From the NCBI RefSeq assembly GCF_900129985.1, contig NZ_FQXN01000005.1, positions 62,001 to 126,000 on the forward strand: a stretch of DNA of 64,000 bases, in the 5' to 3' direction. The translations under genes were made by a program, and so were the position numbers. The notes beneath the pieces were generated by a model. It made no database searches. It was given only the letters and a program-made list of their open reading frames with translations, and was not told where the DNA came from. Of this stretch, positions 52,786 to 60,412 are shown in pieces (position 1 is the first letter of the stretch; every line of letters starts with the position of its first letter). The DNA comes from Thermosipho atlanticus DSM 15807. GTDB lineage: Bacteria > Thermotogota > Thermotogae > Thermotogales > Fervidobacteriaceae.

Positions 52786-53847
52786 ATGGTTATAGAAAGA
52801 GTATTAATAGTTGATCCCATTGATGGAGAATATTGTGGAAGTGTGGTAATAGAAAACGGCGTTATAGTGGATATTATAAAAAATAATTCTGCTCCAAGGT
52901 ACATCGTTATGCCAGGGTTTGTTGACTCCCACTCTCATGGAAAAGCAGGTATTGACTGCATGACTGCATCATCATTAGAATTTGAAAATTGGGCTGAGCA
53001 CGTAAGGACAGAAGGAGTAACCTATCTTTTTCCTACAACTGTTTCTTCCTCTAAGAAATCTTTAGAAAATGTGGTTGCCAATTTTTCTAAAGCTAATCAT
53101 CCCGTTCTTAATTTTCTTCATTTTGAAGGTCCTTTTATTAATATTGAAAGATCCGGAGCACAAAATAAAAAATATATTACAAGTTTTTCAAAAGATAGAT
53201 TGCCTGAAGTGAAAGATAAGGTGAAAATAATTACTGCGGCACCTGAAGTGGAAAAGTTCAATGAATTAATAAAATTTGCAAAAAAGGAAAACATTGTAAT
53301 ATCTTTAGGTCATTCAAATGGAACATTTAAAGATTTTAAAGAATCGTTTGAAAAAGGAATAAATAGAGTTCCCCATTTTCCAAATGCTTTAAAAAGATTT
53401 CATCATCGAGATGTGGGCCCGATTGGTGCGGTTTTTTTGTATAAATTTTATGTAGAACTCATTGTTGACAATATGCATTTGTCCAACGAGTTTTTAAAAC
53501 TTGTATATAATATATTAGGTCCAAAGAGAATAATGCTAGTTACTGATAGTATTCCAGCAGCAGGTTTAGAAGATGGCATATATAACCTTGGAGAAATGAA
53601 TGTAAAAGTAAAAAATGGAGTAGCAAGGCTTGAAAATGGGTCACTTGCTGGAAGTACTTTAAAATATATTGAAGGGGTAAAAAATTTTAGAAAGGCAACA
53701 AATTGTTCTTTAAAAGAACTTTCAATGGTAACATCATATAATTCTCTTAAGCTACTTGGAATAAAAGGAGGAAGAATAAGAAGGGGTTATCCGGCAAAAA
53801 TTGTAATTTTAGACGAAGATTTAAATGTGAAAAAAACAATAGTTTAA
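52786..53847 (+). CDS. nagA: N-acetylglucosamine-6-phosphate deacetylase
   Basis: The 353-residue amidohydrolase removes acetate from GlcNAc-6-phosphate in amino-sugar recycling. It shows VMPGFVDSHSHGKAG (metal site 1), LHFEGPFINIERSGAQ (Glu ligand), ISLGHSNGT (His ligand), NRVPHFPNALKRFHHRD, and the catalytic Asp in MLVTDSIPAAGLEDG. The C-terminal beta-sandwich returns in RIRRGYPAKIVILDEDLNVKKTI. Length is slightly short for NagA (about 380), but all catalytic elements are there. The ribosome binding site is GGTGGGG. It is joined to pilin 3 upstream, which is unexpected functionally. Confidence 0.92.
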   Translation: MVIERVLIVDPIDGEYCGSVVIENGVIVDIIKNNSAPRYIVMPGFVDSHSHGKAGIDCMTASSLEFENWAEHVRTEGVTYLFPTTVSSSKKSLENVVANFSKANHPVLNFLHFEGPFINIERSGAQNKKYITSFSKDRLPEVKDKVKIITAAPEVEKFNELIKFAKKENIVISLGHSNGTFKDFKESFEKGINRVPHFPNALKRFHHRDVGPIGAVFLYKFYVELIVDNMHLSNEFLKLVYNILGPKRIMLVTDSIPAAGLEDGIYNLGEMNVKVKNGVARLENGSLAGSTLKYIEGVKNFRKATNCSLKELSMVTSYNSLKLLGIKGGRIRRGYPAKIVILDEDLNVKKTIV

Positions 53848-53856
53848 AATGTAAGC

Positions 53857-54408
53857 TCAAAATTGTAAAAATTCTAAGTTATATATTTTCTCATAAAGAT
53901 AAGCGTAAAAGATATAACCATCTTCACATATCTGTATTATCAAAGCTCCGTTAAACTTTTCTTTGCTACTTTCTGCTGCATTAAGTGGGAACAAATATTT
54001 GTTTGGATTATCTATTGCCTTTGCTATTTTAATTTTTCTTTGTGAAATAACTACAGCAGCACTTTCAGCACTACTTACTTGAAGAGTTGTTATTATTTCA
54101 CTGTTTTTGTTCAGTGGGTTGTAGATTTTGATACCTGTATTAGTTAATTTTGCTTTCAATTCATTCCTAAGGTAAAAGGGATTGGTGGCATTTTCGTAGG
54201 ATGGAAGTGTAGAGTCAAAAACTATAGATACAACTGCTTCCATCAAAACTTTTTGGTTTGCTTTTAAAGTATTTATTATACTTCGTTCAACAATTTTTGG
54301 ATATGAAAAAGCAACTATGAGCATAAGAGCAGCAATAATAGCTAAGATAATTAATAATTCGATTAATGTAAAACCGTTTTTGAATTGTTTTTTTTTGTAT
54401 TTTTCCAT
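53857..54408 (-). CDS. Prepilin-type N-terminal cleavage/methylation domain protein
   Basis: The 183-residue protein has a basic leader MEKYKKKQFKNG followed by FTLIELLIILAIIAALMLIVAF, with a standard Gly-Phe cleavage site and Glu5. The rest, with segments RSIINTLKANQKVLMEAVVSIV and a C-terminal YIFYAYLYEKIYNLEFLQF, is not similar to the three pilins upstream. It is convergent with nagA. The ATG at 54408 has GGAGG eight bases upstream. The in-frame TTG at 54423 lies inside that site. It probably is a minor pilin or pseudopilin. Confidence 0.87.
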   Translation of the reverse strand: MEKYKKKQFKNGFTLIELLIILAIIAALMLIVAFSYPKIVERSIINTLKANQKVLMEAVVSIVFDSTLPSYENATNPFYLRNELKAKLTNTGIKIYNPLNKNSEIITTLQVSSAESAAVVISQRKIKIAKAIDNPNKYLFPLNAAESSKEKFNGALIIQICEDGYIFYAYLYEKIYNLEFLQF

Positions 54409-54523
54409 ATACTCTTCCTCCAATGGTATTTGAGGTTAGCTTTTTTGAAAATTATAACAAAATATGGAATAAACGCAAAAAAAGGCTAAAAAATACGTTA
54501 AAAGACAAAATTGTTAGTCTCTT

Positions 54524-54898
54524 TTAATTTTTGTTAGTTTCTACCATTATGCACAAATCGTGGGCAGCTTTTATGTTATTTTTTTTCAAATACTCGTTTA
54601 TATCTTCAGAATAAGCTCCTGGTTGGTACCACAAATTTTTAAATCCGTATTTAAGTGCTTCTTTAGTAATCTCAAGGCCTACTTTTGGGGGAACAACAAA
54701 TACAAGAAGATCAACTTCTTTGGGTAAATCCTTAACTTCTTTTACAGTTTTAATTCCTTCTATTTCATCATATTTTGGTGTAACTGGAATAATTTCAAAT
54801 CCTTTCTTTTTTAGATCTCTAATGATGATATTTCCATATTTTTCTCTGTTGGTTGTTGCACCAATTACAGCGACTTTCTTTATTGTTTTCAAATTCAT
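54524..54898 (-). CDS. CoA-binding domain protein (YccU-like)
   Basis: The 124-residue single-domain Rossmann protein begins KKVAVIGATTNREKYGNIIIRDLKKKGFEIIPV and continues VDLLVFVVPPKVGLEITKEALKYGFKNLWYQPGAYS, characteristic of the CoA_binding_2 (YccU) family. The biochemical role is unknown. ATG at 54898 follows AGGAGG. It stands alone, divergent from an aldo/keto reductase gene with a 138-bp gap. Confidence 0.9.
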   Translation of the reverse strand: MNLKTIKKVAVIGATTNREKYGNIIIRDLKKKGFEIIPVTPKYDEIEGIKTVKEVKDLPKEVDLLVFVVPPKVGLEITKEALKYGFKNLWYQPGAYSEDINEYLKKNNIKAAHDLCIMVETNKN

Positions 54899-55036
54899 TT
54901 TAAAATACCTCCTTTTAGAATTTTCTTGACATTAATATTATATCAAGAATGGGAATGATTTAAAATTCATAATATTTTACCGTTTTTTCGAGAATTATGA
55001 TGTATAATAAAATAAAAAATGAAAGAGGATGAAAAT

Positions 55037-55915
55037 ATGCAAGTTAAGTTGAGTAGAGTAATTCATGGAATCATGCGAATAAAGGATTGGGGTTATTCAT
55101 TAAAAGAGTTTTTAGATTTTATACATCAATTAATTGATATTGGTGTTACGACATTTGATTTGGCAGATATATATGGGGATTATGAGGCTCAAGAGATATT
55201 TGGGAGAATTTTTGAGATTGAACCATCTTTAAGAAAAAAAGTGCAAATAATATCTAAAACTGGTATAGTGCTATTGTCACAAAAAAAGCCTCAAATTTAT
55301 ATAAAGCACTATGATACATCAAAAAAGCACATTTTAAAATCTGTTGAAAGAACACTTAAAGATTTGCGAACGGATTATTTAGATGTTCTTTTAATTCATA
55401 GACCAGATCCTTTGATGAATCCAGAGGAAATCTCAGAAGCGTTTGAGTATTTAAGAGAAAATGGTTTGGTACTGACTTTTGGTGTCTCAAATTTCAATCC
55501 TCACCAAATGTCTCTTATTAAATCAAAGGTTAAAGAACCGATCCTTTACAATCAAATAGAAATTTCTCCTCTACAAGTTAACCCATTTTTCGATGGAACA
55601 CTTGATTATTGTTTAGAAAAAAATATAATTCCAATGGCATGGTCTCCGGTTGCAGGTGGAAGAATTTTTAAGATTAACAATGAGAGAAATTTAAGAGTAT
55701 TAAAAGCTTTGAAAAAAGTTGCAGAAAATCATGGAACTTCGGTTGAGCATATCATATATGCATTTTTGTATAAACATCCTTCTAAGATATACCCCGTAGT
55801 TGGAAGTGGTAAGTTCGAGAGAGTAAAGGTTGCTGTTGAAGCTTTAGAATTAGAGCTTGATAGACAAGAATGGTTTTACATTTTAAAAGCTTCAACAGGA
55901 TACGATGTTCCATAG
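55037..55915 (+). CDS. Aldo/keto reductase
   Basis: The 292-residue NADPH-dependent oxidoreductase has the AKR barrel landmarks GVTTFDLADIYGDYEAQEIFGRIF (catalytic Asp and Tyr), IISKTGI (Lys), DYLDVLLIHRPDPLMN (His), FGVSNFNPHQMSLI and YPVVGSGKFERVKVAVEAL, a YdhF-like set. The ATG at 55037 follows GAGGATGAAAAT. An upstream in-frame ATG at 55019 has no ribosome binding site. The start of a decayed PhzF-like gene lies 26 bp downstream. Substrate is unknown. Confidence 0.92.
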   Translation: MQVKLSRVIHGIMRIKDWGYSLKEFLDFIHQLIDIGVTTFDLADIYGDYEAQEIFGRIFEIEPSLRKKVQIISKTGIVLLSQKKPQIYIKHYDTSKKHILKSVERTLKDLRTDYLDVLLIHRPDPLMNPEEISEAFEYLRENGLVLTFGVSNFNPHQMSLIKSKVKEPILYNQIEISPLQVNPFFDGTLDYCLEKNIIPMAWSPVAGGRIFKINNERNLRVLKALKKVAENHGTSVEHIIYAFLYKHPSKIYPVVGSGKFERVKVAVEALELELDRQEWFYILKASTGYDVP

Positions 55916-55941
55916 AGTGAATTTTTTGAGGGCGGAATTAA

Positions 55942-56331
55942 GGATTCTTTGTTGTGGAGGCATTTACAAAAGAACCTTTTAAAAGAAATAAATTTGCTGA
56001 TTATGAAAAATAACTTTTAGCAACTGAAATTAGATTTTCTGAAACAGAATTTAAAATAGACTATTTTACCCCTGTTTCTGAGATAAATCTCTGCAGTCAT
56101 GCTACAATTGCTTCTTTTGGTGTTTTGAAGAAATTGCATTTTATAAAATCAAAAGAGTATAATTTTTGTGTATCGTGTTATACAAAAGGCAGAATTGTAA
56201 ATGCTAAAGATTTTGTGCATTTGTATAGAATTGAAGAGGAATCTACAACAGCTACAGCAAATGGCATGCTTTTATATTATTTGCATCACTATGGGATTGC
56301 AAAGAAGGAAAGAGTTTATAAAATAATTTAA
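55942..56331 (+). pseudogene. Degenerate PhzF-family (phenazine biosynthesis-like) gene
   Basis: In one continuous frame the sequence reads FFVVEAFTKEPFKRNKFADYEK, then an in-frame TAA at 56011-56013, then FSETEFKIDYFTPVSEINLC and SHATIASFGVLKK, and near the end a segment STTATANGMLLYYLHHYG. These match the PhzF order: VDAFTxxPFxGNP, FTPxxEVxLCGHATLA, and the C-terminal ATGSANGALG-type motif. The intact family is about 260-290 residues, but only about 130 codons remain. The middle is deleted, the start is missing (a stop precedes it at 55939), and a nonsense codon interrupts it. The last 68 codons could still be translated from 56125 but would be a fragment. Confidence 0.75.
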
Positions 56332-56440
56332 AATAGAGATTTAAAATAGAAGATCCAAAATTTTCATAAAAATAAAGATCAGAATATTTAAAAGTTAAAA
56401 TAGTGGGAAGAGCTAGAATTACATTATCAGGTAAATTGGA

Positions 56441-56474
56441 AATATAAAAGTCCGCATGTGCGGACTTTTATATT
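56441..56474. terminator. Bidirectional terminator at the epimerase 3' end
   Basis: A 34-nt perfect palindrome has core AAAGTCCGCATGTGCGGACTTT. It overlaps the last codons of the dipeptide epimerase gene (stop at 56468-56470) and can serve both the minus-strand gene and the plus-strand pseudogene region. Confidence 0.88.
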
Positions 56475-57499
56475 GCGATATGATAGGGTATTTCAGTTTT
56501 GTATTTTCCTCTAAATTTATCTTCTTTAAGCATCAGAGCGCTATCAAGGTCGTGAAAATCAAAAGCACCTGTTCCAAGAGCAAAATGAACACTCTGGTTT
56601 ATTCCAAGACTTGATTCTCCCATACATCCGATCATGAGATGTAAATTTGCAGCTTTTGCCATTTCAACAATTGCTAAGGCATCTGATATACCACTTTTCA
56701 TAAGCTTGATGTTGATATAATCAACTGCTTCTTCTTTGATTAATCTTAAAACATCGTATTTTGTTTTTGCACTTTCATCTGCTCCCACAGGAAACGGTGA
56801 ATTAAATCTGACAAATTTTAATCCTTCAATATCATGCATTGGAACAGGTTGTTCAAAGACATGAATATCTATCCCTTTTTTATAGATTTCTTTTGCAAAC
56901 TTTATAGCTTGTTTTGGAGTATACCCCATATTTGCATCAACTATGTATTTTGCTCCTTTTGAAACTTCATAAATTTTTTCCATTGCTTCTATGTCTTCTT
57001 TTAAATTTTCTCCAACTTTGATTTTTATTATTCTAAATCCTTCTTCGAAAATATTTTTTGCATCCAATACTCTCTCTTCTAGGGAGCCAATACTTACAGT
57101 TTTATCTGTTTCTATTTTGTTTTTGGATCCTCCAAGAATTTTATATACAGGAACACCTATTTCTTCTGAAAAAGCATCCAAGGTTGCATACTGAACAGCT
57201 GCTTTTATACTTGGGGATGCGAAAAATTTATCGGTGATATCAAAAATTTGTCTGTAGTTTTGAACATCCAGTCCTTTTAATGCTTCGTTAATAATTGGTT
57301 CTAAGGAAAGTAATGCTTCAACTTTTTCGCCATTTACTCTAAATGAGGGAGAAGCTTCTCCATATCCAACTACACCACTATCTAATTCTATAGATACTTC
57401 AATGTTGTTGGATTGACTAGAAATACTTCCAGTTATATGAAATGGTTTTTCATATTTAAATGTAGTCAATTTGAATTTTATTAACTTTATTTTTCCCAT
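56468..57499 (-). CDS. Dipeptide epimerase (L-Ala-D/L-Glu epimerase type), enolase superfamily
   Basis: The 343-residue enzyme probably interconverts L-Ala-D-Glu and L-Ala-L-Glu from peptidoglycan peptides. The muconate-lactonizing-enzyme barrel shows the KxK catalytic lysines in RIIKIKVG, metal ligands in YIVDANMGYTP (Asp), VFEQPVPMHD (Glu) and VGADESAKTK (Asp), and a second-side Lys in DYINIKLMKSG. A C-terminal DLDSA-type specificity segment is present (FHDLDSALML), as in dipeptide epimerases. ATG at 57499 follows AAAGGAGGAATAACAT. It lies downstream of a transglutaminase-like gene, an apt partner for peptide metabolism. Confidence 0.88.
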   Translation of the reverse strand: MGKIKLIKFKLTTFKYEKPFHITGSISSQSNNIEVSIELDSGVVGYGEASPSFRVNGEKVEALLSLEPIINEALKGLDVQNYRQIFDITDKFFASPSIKAAVQYATLDAFSEEIGVPVYKILGGSKNKIETDKTVSIGSLEERVLDAKNIFEEGFRIIKIKVGENLKEDIEAMEKIYEVSKGAKYIVDANMGYTPKQAIKFAKEIYKKGIDIHVFEQPVPMHDIEGLKFVRFNSPFPVGADESAKTKYDVLRLIKEEAVDYINIKLMKSGISDALAIVEMAKAANLHLMIGCMGESSLGINQSVHFALGTGAFDFHDLDSALMLKEDKFRGKYKTEIPYHIAI

Positions 57500-57514
57500 A
57501 TGTTATTCCTCCTT

Positions 57515-58837
57515 TTATTTGATTTCTTCAAATGTTAATATTTCTATTTTTGATTCAGTATCAATAATATAACTGTGTTCAGATTCCATCTCACCGATTT
57601 GGTTATCATATGGATCATTTCTGAAATATTTCTTTTTTGGACTGAAACTTGCTTGAAAATCTAAATTTGCAAACATTCTGTAACCGTCTAAGTTAGTAAA
57701 ATAAAACTGTCTCATTTCTTCGTTATTGCGCCTGCTGGAACCGAAAGATAAATCAGCTGGAACCCAACCAGAATCTTTCAAATAAATTAATGCCCAATCA
57801 TGTGGAGAAGCTCCCAATGGTGTTACGAACCAGCCAGATTGCCATTTTGCTGGTATGCCTGCCATTCTACAAAGGGTAATAAATGTTGAAGCGTAAAAAC
57901 CACAATCTCCTCTAAATACTGTTGTGACATATTCTGGAATATTATCGTATAAAGCATATGGTAATACGTATGAGTAACGTACATTGAGAGTAAGGAAATC
58001 GTATATTTTTCTTGCAATTTCATAATCATTGTCTTTATTAGTTCCCTTTAAAATTTTATTTAAAACTTTTTGAAGATAAGGAGTGAACAAAATATGAGGA
58101 GATTTTTCGGAAAGATCTTTCTTTGTGGGAAGGGGTTTAAAAAATTTGAATTTTTCTTTAATCCATTCAGAAACTATATAACTAAATTCTATCCAAAATT
58201 CATCTGTATCTTTCCCTTCCATATAGACTGTTCTTTGAAGAGATTTACTAGAAGCAAGTTTGTAATCATGACTTGTTTTAATTAATTTTACATTATTTTG
58301 TTGATACTTTTCTAAAGGAAACGGAAGCCAAACAAAGACTTTTTCATTAAGAGGTTTCTTCCTTTTTATAGACACTCTTGCTTTTACAAAGTATTTTTTT
58401 GGTTCTTTGGTATTTAAAAGTCTTTCAACAGATTCGTTTGTTAGCTTGCGTATTTTCTTGCGTTCAGGATCGACTTTTTGTTTTTTACTATATTCTTCAA
58501 GAGAAAAACCAATATTGTAGTGAAATCTTTCCTGAAATTTAATTTCGCCATTAATGTATCTAAAATCTAAGTAACCATTCTTTAGTAAATTTTCAAAATC
58601 AGATTTTTTAACTCCTTTGAAAAGTTTTTTAAAAAGTTTTACAGCTTCGTCTTTGGTGTAGGGATAAGATTTCTCAAGAAGTTCTAATCTAAAAAGTTCG
58701 AATTTTAATCTTTCTTTCATTTCTTTTGGAATAGGTTTTTTCATTCTTTCCTTTATTGAATTTCTTGCTTGTTCGAACATGCCAAGCCAGATAAGTTTTC
58801 TAATGTCTTCTGGTAAAGGAGTAGTTAGAAAATCCAT
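57515..58837 (-). CDS. Transglutaminase-like (papain-fold) protein
   Basis: The 440-residue protein has a C-terminal transglutaminase core with the triad Cys in FRGDCGFYASTFITLCRMAGIPAKW, His in GASPHDWALIYL and Asp in GWVPADLSFG. The N-terminal 150 residues are helical (LPEDIRKLIWLGMFEQARNSIKERM) and a beta-rich domain precedes the core. No signal peptide is seen, so it is cytosolic. It likely is a protease or amidase rather than a crosslinker. ATG at 58837 follows GAGGGGGGATAAAG. It is 15 bp upstream of the dipeptide epimerase gene, so one operon is likely. Confidence 0.82.
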   Translation of the reverse strand: MDFLTTPLPEDIRKLIWLGMFEQARNSIKERMKKPIPKEMKERLKFELFRLELLEKSYPYTKDEAVKLFKKLFKGVKKSDFENLLKNGYLDFRYINGEIKFQERFHYNIGFSLEEYSKKQKVDPERKKIRKLTNESVERLLNTKEPKKYFVKARVSIKRKKPLNEKVFVWLPFPLEKYQQNNVKLIKTSHDYKLASSKSLQRTVYMEGKDTDEFWIEFSYIVSEWIKEKFKFFKPLPTKKDLSEKSPHILFTPYLQKVLNKILKGTNKDNDYEIARKIYDFLTLNVRYSYVLPYALYDNIPEYVTTVFRGDCGFYASTFITLCRMAGIPAKWQSGWFVTPLGASPHDWALIYLKDSGWVPADLSFGSSRRNNEEMRQFYFTNLDGYRMFANLDFQASFSPKKKYFRNDPYDNQIGEMESEHSYIIDTESKIEILTFEEIK

Positions 58838-58932
58838 CTTTATCCCCCCTCTGCTCATTTGTTTTAATTATAACACTGGATTAGTTAGCAAAACAAATTT
58901 TTTGTTTTTATTTTTGCATTTCATATAATTTG

Positions 58933-58961
58933 TTGACATATTTGTTGCTTTATGTTACAAT
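58933..58961 (+). promoter_or_regulatory. Promoter of the trp leader
   Basis: A perfect -35 TTGACA (58933-58938) has a 17-bp spacer to the -10 TACAAT (58956-58961), with a TG extension at 58953-58954. Transcription would start about 20-25 bp before the leader peptide ATG. Confidence 0.9.
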
Positions 58962-58990
58962 ATTGAAAACATGCAAAGGAAGGTAAAGAT

Positions 58991-59098
58991 ATGCAGGAAA
59001 AACTTTCAAAGAAAATAATGTATGTTAGTTCAATTCATGGTAAAAGTTTTGTTTGGTGGTGGAAAAGTGGCAATTGTCCACCACCTTTGTTGTGGTAA
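58991..59098 (+). CDS. trpL: Tryptophan leader peptide (TrpL-like), 35 residues
   Basis: The ORF starts at the ATG 58991 behind GGAAGGTAAAGAT. It encodes a 35-residue peptide with three consecutive Trp codons (59054-59062) and a fourth Trp as the last residue before the TAA at 59096-59098. Trp is 4 of 35 residues, far above the usual 1 percent. The Trp codons themselves (TGGTGGTGG) form one arm of the first hairpin. It is too short for usual gene calls. Function is inferred to be cis: ribosome stalling reports tryptophanyl-tRNA supply. Confidence 0.93.
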   Translation: MQEKLSKKIMYVSSIHGKSFVWWWKSGNCPPPLLW

Positions 59099-59152
59099 AG
59101 AACTATTTTTAAAAGGACAATTGCCGGGCAAATATGCCCGGCTTTTTTTTTT
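59055..59152 (+). promoter_or_regulatory. Tryptophan attenuator: pause hairpin, antiterminator, terminator
   Basis: Segment 1 GGTGGTGG (59055-59062) pairs with segment 2 CCACCACC (59078-59085). The loop between them holds GGCAATTGTCC (59069-59079), which is exactly complementary to GGACAATTGCC (59115-59125). That antiterminator pairing uses the first bases of the terminator stem GCCGGGC (59123-59129) with GCCCGGC (59136-59142), which is followed by T10. A ribosome stalled at the first Trp codon would free segment 59069-59079 and favour readthrough. Confidence 0.92.
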
Positions 59153-59160
59153 AAAAGAAA

Positions 59161-59257
59161 ATTTTAAAAAGGAGGTATGAAGCAGATCTACCGTTCAAAC
59201 TTGATCCACCTCTTGATCCCGAAACAAACAAACCAATGCCAGCAGAAAAATTACTGA
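59161..59257 (+). other. Disrupted 5' region of trpB2 and out-of-frame upstream ORF
   Basis: In the trpB2 frame, 59161-59235 encodes ILKRRYEADLPFKLDPPL and then DPETNKP, which corresponds to the conserved N-terminal stretch of TrpB2 proteins (xDLPxxLPPPLxPxTG). No ATG, GTG or TTG is available in that frame before 59236, and an in-frame TAA lies at 59152. An ATG at 59177, only one base after AGGAGG, opens a different frame of 26 codons ending at 59257. Adding one base near 59180 would join that ATG to the conserved stretch. Confidence 0.7.
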
Positions 59258-60381
59258 AAATTTTCGCATATCCTTTGTTGGAACAAGAAATGTCAAACGA
59301 ACGATTTATTAAAATTCCAGATGAAATATTAAATGAATATGCAGTCTTTAGACCAACACCGTTGATTAGAGCTAATTTTCTTGAAGAATACTTGGAAACG
59401 CCTGCAAAAATTTTCTATAAATATGAAGGAGTAAGCCCTACGGGAAGTCATAAGGTTAATACGGCTCTTGCACAAGCGTATTACAACAAACTTGTAGGAA
59501 CCAAAGAGCTTTACACAGAAACAGGAGCAGGACAGTGGGGGAGTGCTCTTTCATATGCTGGATTGAAATTTGACTTGAGTATAAAAGTATTTATGGTCAG
59601 AGTTAGTTATATGCAAAAACCTGCTAGAAAACAATTAATAAATCTTTTTGGAGGTGAAGTTGTTCCCTCTCCAAGTAGATTGACTACTTCGGGCAGGAGA
59701 TATGAAGAAAACCATCCGGGAAGCCTTGGAATTGCAATTAGTGAAGCAATGGAGAAAGTAATAGAGCAAGAAGATGCAAAATACGCTCTTGGAAGCGTGA
59801 TGAACCATGTGCTTTTGCATCAAACAATAATAGGATTAGAAATAAAGAAGCAACTTGAAAAGATAGGATTAAAACCTGATGTATTGATAGGATGTCATGG
59901 AGGAGGTTCAAATTTTGGAGGAACAATTCTTCCATTTGTTTCTGAAAAATTATCTGGAAAGAACTTAAAATTTCTAGCATGTGAACCTGAAAGTTGCCCG
60001 ACTTTGACAAAAGGTGAATACAGATACGATTATGGTGACAGTGTAGGTCTAACTCCTCTTTTAAAAATGTACACACTTGGTAAGGATTTTGTCCCACCTA
60101 AAATACATGCTGGAGGGCTAAGATATCACGGGGCAGCTCCTATTATTTCTGCACTTGTCAAACATGGTTTGGTAGAACCTAGTTTTTTTAGTCAAGAGGA
60201 AACTTTTAAAGTTGCAAAGCTTTTTGTAAAGTTGGAAGGAATTATACCTGCTCCCGAATCTGCTCATGCGATAGCTGGAGCAATAAAAGAAGCGTTAAAA
60301 GCAAAGGAAGAAAATAAAGAAAAAGTAATTGTTTTTACACTTTCTGGACATGGTTTATTTGATTTAGCTGCATATGTATAA
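59236..60381 (+). CDS. trpB: Tryptophan synthase beta chain, TrpB2 type (5' end disturbed)
   Basis: The 381-residue PLP enzyme is the TrpB2 branch found in many archaea and thermophiles, converting indole and serine (or phosphoserine) to tryptophan. The PLP lysine is in TGSHKVNTALAQAYY, the serine-binding loop is TETGAGQWGSAL, the phosphate loop is GCHGGGSNFGG, and VFTLSGHGLFDLAAY closes the protein. It is about 40 residues shorter than the family at the N-terminus. Homologous codons continue upstream without a start (see 59161). The only in-frame ATG (59236) has no ribosome binding site. It follows a tryptophan attenuator. No trpA or other trp gene is adjacent. Confidence 0.9.
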   Translation: MPAEKLLKIFAYPLLEQEMSNERFIKIPDEILNEYAVFRPTPLIRANFLEEYLETPAKIFYKYEGVSPTGSHKVNTALAQAYYNKLVGTKELYTETGAGQWGSALSYAGLKFDLSIKVFMVRVSYMQKPARKQLINLFGGEVVPSPSRLTTSGRRYEENHPGSLGIAISEAMEKVIEQEDAKYALGSVMNHVLLHQTIIGLEIKKQLEKIGLKPDVLIGCHGGGSNFGGTILPFVSEKLSGKNLKFLACEPESCPTLTKGEYRYDYGDSVGLTPLLKMYTLGKDFVPPKIHAGGLRYHGAAPIISALVKHGLVEPSFFSQEETFKVAKLFVKLEGIIPAPESAHAIAGAIKEALKAKEENKEKVIVFTLSGHGLFDLAAYV

Positions 60382-60385
60382 ATGA

Positions 60386-60412
60386 TAAAAAGCCACCGAG
60401 AGGTGGCTTTTT
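60386..60412. terminator. Bidirectional terminator between trpB2 and the phosphosugar mutase gene
   Basis: GCCACC (60392-60397) pairs with GGTGGC (60402-60407) around a GAGA loop, with A5 before and T5 after. Confidence 0.92.

Noticed and set aside
59738-60097. A 119-codon open frame on the minus strand inside trpB2.
   Set aside because: It lies fully antisense to a gene with clear catalytic motifs, has no ribosome binding site and reads as low-complexity His/Leu/Ile-rich sequence.
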